From Burkholderiales bacterium (GTDB taxonomy: Bacteria; Pseudomonadota; Gammaproteobacteria; Burkholderiales; Burkholderiaceae_A): 10,931 bases of DNA. The position numbers and the translations under genes were made by a program. The stretch covers positions 1 to 10,931 of the forward strand of contig JAURFZ010000043.1 of NCBI GenBank assembly GCA_030834045.1, in the 5' to 3' direction. Shown piece by piece: positions 5,893 through 10,931 of the stretch. The first letter of the stretch is position 1; the number at the start of each line of letters is the position of its first letter. The notes under the pieces were generated by a model. It did not search any database. It was not told the origin of the DNA and saw only the letters and a list, made by a program, of their open reading frames with translations.

Positions 5893-6984
5893 TTAATTGG
5901 TCGCCCGGGGTCGTGCTTCGGCCCCTTCCGCTCCACCCCCATCACGCTTGGGAAAGGCCACAAAGGCCTCGGCCTGTCCACGTCGGGTGGCATCACGAAG
6001 TGCCTCCTTGTAGCGCTGCTGCTCAAGGGTAATAAGGGCCTCGAGTTGACGCTTAAGGTTATTCACGTTGCCCCCAACCGTCTGCAATTTCTGCACCTCC
6101 TCGGTGACGGCCGTTACGTTTTTCGTTACGCTGCTGACCTCTTTGTTCACCGCAACGATCTTGCCGCTTGCGTCAGAAAGCGCCTTGGACTGCGACTTAA
6201 TCTGTCCCTCAAGGCCTGCCACCTGCTTTAAAAGCGCATCAAGCTGTGGGTTGGGCGGCAAAGTCTTGGGCTTGGAGAGCTCGGCAAACCGCTTGGTGTC
6301 CTCCTCGGCCTGTTTGGCCATGGATTCTTCCTGTTTCTTTAATGACGCCGCAAGCTCCTCAACACGGGCTGCGATCTGTTTATAGGTCTGAGCAATCTCC
6401 TCGTTGCGCTTGGCCATACCCATCAGATCTTGGTTCATGCCGCGTACCGACTCAAGACTGTCACGAAACTCAAGAACCTGGGTGCCCATCTTGACGAGAA
6501 GAATATCGGACTGCCCAATTTTGCTTCCCATTTGAACGGCCATGGCAGCAAACACACCGGCACCAGCCAAAATAAAGACGACCGACGCAGCAAGTAGAAA
6601 CCCGGTGATCTTCTGCCCTTGAGTTGCACCTTTGGTTAGCCGGCTTGTTGCCTCGAATAACGACTTGTGCGTTGTTGAGGCCGAACTCGCTGCTTTGTTG
6701 GCCACTTCGGCAGCATCCAGAACAGTGGAGATAATGGTCTGCAACTGCTCGGCAGCCTTCTCCGCCTCTTTCTTTGCCTGCAGATGCGCCTTCTCGGCCG
6801 CGCGGAAGTCTGCCTCGGCGGCCTTTAGCTCTTGAACGAGAGACGGATCGATGGGCTCTTGCTCAAGGGCCTCTTCCAACTCATCAGCAATAGGCTCCTG
6901 CCCGGGGGTCCTGTCTGCGCCTTGCGCGTCGGACGCCTCCTGCCCGAGCTCTTTCTCGTCTACTGCGGACTTTTCTTCTGCCAT
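5893..6984 (-). CDS. Single-span membrane coiled-coil protein of unknown function
   Basis: I do not recognise this 363-residue protein. Visible architecture: an acidic N-terminus (1-50), an Ala/Glu/Lys-rich helix with coiled-coil character (about 50-118), one transmembrane segment (about 126-152), then a long helical region (about 165-335) with heptad-like spacing and a Pro break near 240-246. The tail is Gly/Arg-rich and probably disordered. No enzyme motif is seen. With the N-terminus in the cytoplasm, the larger coiled coil would be periplasmic; the reverse is not excluded. The start has GAAAGG 8 nt upstream and lies inside the end of the preceding repeat-protein gene (25-nt overlap), implying co-transcription and probable translational coupling. 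The layout is reminiscent of chemoreceptor stalks or tethering proteins, but there is no HAMP or signalling hairpin. It is the last gene of the run from flhB. Confidence 0.8.
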   Translation of the reverse strand: MAEEKSAVDEKELGQEASDAQGADRTPGQEPIADELEEALEQEPIDPSLVQELKAAEADFRAAEKAHLQAKKEAEKAAEQLQTIISTVLDAAEVANKAASSASTTHKSLFEATSRLTKGATQGQKITGFLLAASVVFILAGAGVFAAMAVQMGSKIGQSDILLVKMGTQVLEFRDSLESVRGMNQDLMGMAKRNEEIAQTYKQIAARVEELAASLKKQEESMAKQAEEDTKRFAELSKPKTLPPNPQLDALLKQVAGLEGQIKSQSKALSDASGKIVAVNKEVSSVTKNVTAVTEEVQKLQTVGGNVNNLKRQLEALITLEQQRYKEALRDATRRGQAEAFVAFPKRDGGGAEGAEARPRATN

Positions 6985-8078
6985 GGTTGTACCTTTCTAA
7001 TTCGAGAGATAGCGCTGCCCGCCGGCCCAGCGCTACTCGGGGCAACCGATCCCGCTGCCAGTCCCTTTCGTATATCGGCAGTTTGCTCACGAATTCCAGT
7101 TAATCGCTGCTTTATTTGTTCCACATCGCCAAAATAATTCACTGGCTCAAAAACCGGCTTGGGTACTTTGCGCAAGAGTTCGTCAATACGACTTGGCTTA
7201 CGACTGCCCCAATGCCCAGAGTTCGCCCGACCTAATGCCTCTTCGGTCAAGGCAATACGGCCCCGTTCCACAATGGCTTTCTCAAGGGAGACAAACCCAG
7301 AGGCCTTGCCTGCAGGTGCCTGACCTGCCTGATTGCGGTCGTTCAAAGCCTGTGGGCCGCCTGCGCCCTGATTGCGGTCGTTGAGGGCATCGACGCCGCC
7401 GCCCCCCTGGTAGCGGTCGTTGAAGGCTTGTGAACCACCTGCGCCCTGGTTGCGGTCCTCAATGGGTTGGGTAGCGCCACCGCCTTGAAACCGGTCGTTA
7501 ATGGCCGTGCCAGCACCCGCGCCCGTCAATCGGTCGTTAACTGCACCCGCATCACCACCGCCCTCGGTGCGATCTTCAAAGCCTTCCCGTTGAACGCTTG
7601 GGCCCTCAACGGCAGCCTGTTTGCGGCTCTCGGGGCCGCCCTGGTAGTTGTCTCGAATAGCAGACCCTGCCTGACCCGAGGCATAACGGTCTTCAATTCC
7701 GGCCTGACCTTGGCCCGCCAGGTAGCGGTCGGCGGCGCCCGCCGGCGCCCCACCCGACTCGAATCGATCGGCTTTGCTACCCCTTGCGGCTGTCACGAAC
7801 CGGTCGCGCCCATAGCCCGAGGATGCCTCCTCGGCCGCCGATTGAAAATCATCATCAATGGAGCGGGACTCGGAACCCTGAGGAATGGCCTTACGGCCCA
7901 AGGCCACGGTGCCCCCTTCAATCATCGAGACCTCATGGGCATTGTTGGAGCGAATGATTTCTCCGGCCTTGTTGCTCCACTTCAAACGCCGCTTCGGCCG
8001 CGGCGCGGCCTGACCGTCGGAGCCAGCGGGCGCTGGAGTGGTTGGTTCTGCTTGGCCTGAAGCCAGATCGTCTTGCAT
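6960..8078 (-). CDS. Protein with thirteen 13-residue DR repeats, function unknown
   Basis: A 372-residue, predicted soluble protein with no signal peptide or membrane segment; no family recognised. Residues 1-28 are a Pro/Ala-rich linker. Residues 29-66 are basic and hydrophobic (KRRLKWSNKAGEIIRS, then IEGGTVALGRKAI). Residues 91-258 hold about thirteen units of thirteen residues with consensus [NE]-D-R-x-Q-G-x-G-G-x-x-A-[ILF]. Residues 260-340 look folded and helical, with SLEKAIVERGRIALTEEALG, PKPVFEPVNYFGD and a heptad-like stretch. The tail is Ser/Ala/Gly-rich. AGGAG lies about 9 nt before the ATG. It starts 51 nt after the SPOR protein gene and overlaps the coiled-coil gene, so all three are probably one transcript. 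The Gly/Gln/Asn/Arg-rich repeats look intrinsically disordered, which suggests a flexible scaffold; this is inference. Confidence 0.8.
   Translation of the reverse strand: MQDDLASGQAEPTTPAPAGSDGQAAPRPKRRLKWSNKAGEIIRSNNAHEVSMIEGGTVALGRKAIPQGSESRSIDDDFQSAAEEASSGYGRDRFVTAARGSKADRFESGGAPAGAADRYLAGQGQAGIEDRYASGQAGSAIRDNYQGGPESRKQAAVEGPSVQREGFEDRTEGGGDAGAVNDRLTGAGAGTAINDRFQGGGATQPIEDRNQGAGGSQAFNDRYQGGGGVDALNDRNQGAGGPQALNDRNQAGQAPAGKASGFVSLEKAIVERGRIALTEEALGRANSGHWGSRKPSRIDELLRKVPKPVFEPVNYFGDVEQIKQRLTGIREQTADIRKGLAAGSVAPSSAGPAGSAISRIRKVQPWQKKSPQ
7305..7808 (-). repeat. 39-bp periodic coding repeat (13-residue DR units)
   Basis: Units start at residues 91, 103, 116, 129, 142, 155, 168, 181, 194, 207, 220, 233 and 246. 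After the first (12 residues) every unit is exactly 13 residues. The unit at 155-167 has lost the D-R pair and the one at 142 reads D-N, yet phase is kept. Units from 194 to 248 are most alike in protein and DNA (plus-strand gcggtcgtt core), suggesting more recent duplication at that end. Confidence 0.9.
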
Positions 8079-8101
8079 TGCTTAGGGCTCCTGATGCATC
8101 G

Positions 8102-8123
8102 GTGACCCCTGCAAAAAGGTCAC
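8102..8123 (-). other. Small inverted repeat upstream of the DR-repeat gene
   Basis: GTGACC and GGTCAC (minus strand) form a perfect 6-bp stem around a 10-nt loop that contains a T5 run. It lies between the SPOR gene stop and the ribosome site of the repeat gene. It could tune expression between the two genes or be chance. Confidence 0.25.
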
Positions 8124-8129
8124 ACCTAG

Positions 8130-9914
8130 TTAGGGATTCGGCAGGAAGGGGCGAATTTTAGAGGCCTCTCGTAACCACATGTCCCGAGGAAGCCCGGGCT
8201 GAGCCATAAAACGTTGGGCCTGCTCCATGGATTCAAAGGGCCCAGACACAAGTACGAAGTTGGGAGTCTGACTGTTGGGCGCCCGTCGAAGTTCCAAAAG
8301 CTTAGCCTGGCGCAGTACCGGACGACTTCTCCAAAACACCTCAACATTGCCACGACTCGGGGAGGCAATGTGCTGAACGTAAAAGCCCGCGGCAAGGTTG
8401 GTGAGCAGCTCGGGTTGGGTCACCCGCCGAGAGGCGGTTGCAGCGGCGGGGGCAACAGGGGCTGGGGTCGGCCGCGCAGTTTGGGCAGGGGTGGCAGGGG
8501 CCGAAGCCGGCCGCGCAGGGCTTTCAGCGGCGGGGGGCGGTGCAGCGCGAGGCGTGTTGGTGGCAGCAGGGGCGGCGGGAGCTGACGAAGTGACCGTGCC
8601 AGGAGCCAGAAGAACGGCGGCGTCCGTCTCTTGCCGCTCGGGGACGGGGCCTTTCAACGTGAACTGGCGTTCGCCGGGCGGAGCGCCAGCCGCCGCTGGG
8701 CTTGGCGGGGTCGCCGGAGCCTGCGCTTGCTGGGCCGCGGCAGCCTGATCTGCCGCTGCTGGTGCCTCAGACCTTACGGCGTTGGCCTGCTCGGAGGCAA
8801 CCGAGGACGACTCAGGCGCACCTTCACCGCTGGGATTCGAGGAGGGCTGGGATTCAGGCTGAGGGGCTACAGGACTTGCGGTGCCAGCAACAGGCGCCTG
8901 GGGAAGCACCACTGGAGCTGCAGGTGGTGCTTCGGCACCCATCTCAGGCAGCCTTTGGATAAGCGTTAAAAGTGCTGAGGCTCCTAAGGCAAGGATGCCA
9001 ACCACCAAGATGGCGGGAAACTTCTTCTTGGCCGCTGCTGGCTGCCGTGCGTCTGCTGCAAGCCCCGAAGTTGGCTCATCATCGAAGGTGCCTGAAAGCC
9101 GCGGTTCCTCTTTTAGACCTGAGCCGCCCCTTCGCAGTGGGGCCATGGTGGCCGAAAATGAAAGGCCTTGATCAGCGGTTTCGGAGACAGCGTCCACACC
9201 GGAGGCAGCTGCATTTTTCGCGGCGCGCATGGCAAGCTGCGACTGAGTGGAGCCCGGTGAAAGCCCCAGGGCTTCATCCGCACGCGCAAGCACAGTGAGG
9301 GTCTCTTCCAGAGCCTGACTGGCGCTAGATTCTTCGCCCAAAAGAGCAAGAAAGGCCTGGGTCTCGGGCAGACCACCCTGGCTTGCGGCCCGTTCAAGCA
9401 GGGCTTGCTTCTCAGAGGTACTGGGAAGGCTTAATTCCCAATGAACCATTCGCTTGCCAAAGGCCTCAACCTTCTTAGGGGCATCGGCATGGGCATGCAG
9501 CAAAAGGGCGACCCGGGTATTCGCGCCGGGGAAGTCTTTAAGAAGCCGAGCCAAAAGCTGAACCTCACGAACCCCAGTGGCCCGCCCGTCGTAGACCAGA
9601 AGCAGGCGGCTTGGGGCCATGGACCCTTCGATTTTTAAAGCCTCAGAGACCGACATGCTCGCCAGAATTCGATTGAACCGGTCAATCAGGGCATCGGTGC
9701 TGTCGGGCGAGTAAATTTCAACGGCAAGCCGAGAGGTTCGTCGCAGGTGTTCGGCAAAAAGCCTACCGTAATGGTCAAGCAGGGCGTCGCTGTGAGAAAT
9801 GAGGGCCACGCTAAGCTGCTCGTCACTGACCGCCCGCACCATACGATCCAGCCGGACTTTATCGTCGGGCCGGACAAACAGATCGGGTGTGTAGCCAAGG
9901 TCAGGACTATCCAT
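8130..9914 (-). CDS. DamX-like SPOR-domain membrane protein with degenerate ATPase-like N-domain
   Basis: A 594-residue bitopic inner-membrane protein. Residues 1-220 resemble the ATPase domain of ExeA/DamX-type proteins in layout (strand VALIS at 36-40, strand LLLVYDG at 104-110, strand VALLLHA at 135-141). The P-loop position reads SHSDALLD with no GxxGxGK[ST], so nucleotide hydrolysis is unlikely. A transmembrane helix lies at about 299-320, after three lysines. Residues 325-500 are a Pro/Ala/Gln-rich periplasmic linker. Residues 510-590 form a SPOR-type domain: FYVQHIAS at the start and the late NFVLVSGPFESMEQAQRFM. SPOR domains bind glycan strands stripped of peptide stems, usually at division sites. 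The start lies 10 nt after the flhB stop, so it is co-transcribed with flhB. This context suggests a role in placing or anchoring the flagellum, or linking it to division; a general DamX-like division role is the alternative. Confidence 0.78.
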   Translation of the reverse strand: MDSPDLGYTPDLFVRPDDKVRLDRMVRAVSDEQLSVALISHSDALLDHYGRLFAEHLRRTSRLAVEIYSPDSTDALIDRFNRILASMSVSEALKIEGSMAPSRLLLVYDGRATGVREVQLLARLLKDFPGANTRVALLLHAHADAPKKVEAFGKRMVHWELSLPSTSEKQALLERAASQGGLPETQAFLALLGEESSASQALEETLTVLARADEALGLSPGSTQSQLAMRAAKNAAASGVDAVSETADQGLSFSATMAPLRRGGSGLKEEPRLSGTFDDEPTSGLAADARQPAAAKKKFPAILVVGILALGASALLTLIQRLPEMGAEAPPAAPVVLPQAPVAGTASPVAPQPESQPSSNPSGEGAPESSSVASEQANAVRSEAPAAADQAAAAQQAQAPATPPSPAAAGAPPGERQFTLKGPVPERQETDAAVLLAPGTVTSSAPAAPAATNTPRAAPPPAAESPARPASAPATPAQTARPTPAPVAPAAATASRRVTQPELLTNLAAGFYVQHIASPSRGNVEVFWRSRPVLRQAKLLELRRAPNSQTPNFVLVSGPFESMEQAQRFMAQPGLPRDMWLREASKIRPFLPNP

Positions 9915-9924
9915 AGCTCAGAGT

Positions 9925-10931
9925 TTACTGGGTTGCTGCCTTTCGTCCGCGGGCATCAAACTTCATTGACTCGGGCACGCTGGGGTCGGGCTTGGTAGGC
10001 AGGCTTCCATCAGGATTTGTGCTGTTAAGGTTGAAAACATAGGCAATAACCTGGGCAACCGCAAAGTAAAGGTCATGGTGAATGGGCTGGTCAACTTCTG
10101 AGGTGTAGTAAAGAGCTCGCGCGAGGGGCGGCGCAGGAAAAATAGTAACGCCATGAATCTTAGCCTCTTCACGAATGCGAAAGGCAAGCTCATCCACACC
10201 CATGGCCAAGACTACTGGGGCGCCGTCAGAGGCGGGGTCGTAGGCCAAAGCTACCGAAAAGTGCTCGGGGTTGGTAACGACCACATCGGCGTCCTTCACT
10301 TTTTGCATCATGCGGTTGGCGGCCATCTCTCTCTGACGCTTTCGAATCTGAGACTTGACCTCGGGTCGGCCCTCAACATCTTTCATTTCGTCCTTGACCT
10401 GCTGCTTGGTCATCTTCATACGCTCGTGAAAGGAATGCTTCTGCCAGGGCACATCGATGAGGGCGATGATGATGAGGCTTGCAGCAACCACAATGGCGCA
10501 AAACCCAATAAGCTCTGCCGACTTCGCCATGGCTGGCTCCAAGGGCATTAAAGACAGCATTAAAAACTCATCGAGCTTAAGTGAAATAACGAGGTAAAGC
10601 GCGGTCGTCACGACACTAAACTTGAGAACAGCCTTGAAAAGTTCGACCAATGAGTTAACACCGAATATTCTCTGCAGACCAGTAAGTGGATTCATTTTGC
10701 TGAACTTCGGGGTCATGGCCTTGGGTGCAAAGTTAAATCCCCCCGTCACAATATTGGCCGAAAAGCCGACCACCGCGCAGACAATAAAAACAGGAATGAC
10801 CAAAATAAGCGACTCAATGGCGAAGTCGGCAAAGATTTTAAGCATAAGCCGTGGCGCCTCAAGCGCCCGATAGTCGATACGAAAACCCTGGGCAAAAAGC
10901 TTGGCTGTTTCTGTAAAAAACCACGGCCCAA
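9925..10931 (-). CDS. flhB: FlhB, flagellar export switch protein (partial, N-terminus off the right edge)
   Basis: The frame is open to the right edge, giving 334 visible residues; compared with E. coli FlhB about 50 N-terminal residues, including most of the first membrane helix, are missing. An internal Met at 10845 is not the true start, because PWFFTETAKLFAQGF... lies in frame before it. FlhB is an inner-membrane component of the flagellar type III export gate that switches secretion from rod/hook to filament substrates after self-cleavage. Visible are hydrophobic segments, the conserved PKFSKMNPLTGLQRIF loop, the linker DVPWQKHSFHERMKMTKQQVKDE, and the C-domain with PPLARALYY. The cleavage motif reads N-P-E-H (10261-10272) where most FlhB proteins have N-P-T-H. 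The stop is 10 nt before the SPOR gene. flhA does not follow directly, unlike many proteobacteria. Confidence 0.95.
   Translation of the reverse strand, partial: GPWFFTETAKLFAQGFRIDYRALEAPRLMLKIFADFAIESLILVIPVFIVCAVVGFSANIVTGGFNFAPKAMTPKFSKMNPLTGLQRIFGVNSLVELFKAVLKFSVVTTALYLVISLKLDEFLMLSLMPLEPAMAKSAELIGFCAIVVAASLIIIALIDVPWQKHSFHERMKMTKQQVKDEMKDVEGRPEVKSQIRKRQREMAANRMMQKVKDADVVVTNPEHFSVALAYDPASDGAPVVLAMGVDELAFRIREEAKIHGVTIFPAPPLARALYYTSEVDQPIHHDLYFAVAQVIAYVFNLNSTNPDGSLPTKPDPSVPESMKFDARGRKAATQ

Noticed and set aside
7305..7808. A 39-bp periodic repeat that could be mistaken for a CRISPR or minisatellite array
   Set aside because: The period is a whole number of codons, the units are diverged and contiguous without unique spacers, and they sit inside an intact gene with a ribosome site and normal neighbours.
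7467..8060. A 197-codon plus-strand open frame opposite the DR-repeat gene
   Set aside because: Repetitive GC-rich composition keeps this frame open by chance; the minus frame has a ribosome site, operon spacing and a precise repeat phase.
10746..10931. A short minus-strand frame at the right edge with a Met start
   Set aside because: The flhB frame is open across the same bases and matches FlhB from the edge onward.

Overview
The window is a flagellar-motor locus from a Gram-negative bacterium, most likely a proteobacterium with a polar, sodium-driven flagellum of the Vibrio/Shewanella type. Three points support this. The stator pair resembles PomA/PomB more than E. coli MotA/MotB. FlgP and a FlgT-like protein, both components of the outer H-ring of such motors, lie side by side. 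A FleQ/FlrA-like sigma-54 activator sits among them. The genus cannot be read from the sequence. Coding density is very high, no stretch over 300 bases lacks a gene, and I see no tRNA, rRNA, insertion sequence, CRISPR array or phage gene.

Layout from right to left, following the minus strand. flhB (export switch protein) enters from the right edge without its N-terminus. Three unnamed genes follow: an inner-membrane protein with a degenerate ATPase-like domain and a C-terminal SPOR domain; a soluble protein built around thirteen 13-residue repeats; and a single-span membrane coiled-coil protein that overlaps the repeat gene by 25 nt. A plus-strand DUF1566-type lipoprotein gene interrupts the run. 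Then come pomA and pomB, separated by 82 nt containing a stem-loop. A plus-strand sigma-54 activator without a receiver or sensor domain converges on pomB and diverges from flgP. flgP is followed by a FlgT-like gene that runs off the left edge and is open to base 1.

How the genes fit together. FlhB sets export specificity, PomA/PomB form the ion-driven stator, and FlgP/FlgT form outer-membrane-side rings that in Vibrio help stator units assemble. The activator would drive sigma-54-dependent flagellar promoters. The least explained part is the three-gene run between flhB and pomA. It combines a peptidoglycan-targeting SPOR protein, a disordered repeat protein and a membrane coiled coil, which suggests an envelope-spanning accessory assembly tied to flagellar placement or motor function. 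That role is inferred from position and architecture only.

Other oddities: an enlarged PomB with a repetitive glycine/alanine-rich periplasmic insertion and duplicated helix-strand units; NPEH instead of the usual NPTH at the FlhB cleavage site; a plus-strand-oriented terminator-like hairpin between pomA and pomB; and a short palindrome covering both stop codons of the convergent activator/pomB pair.
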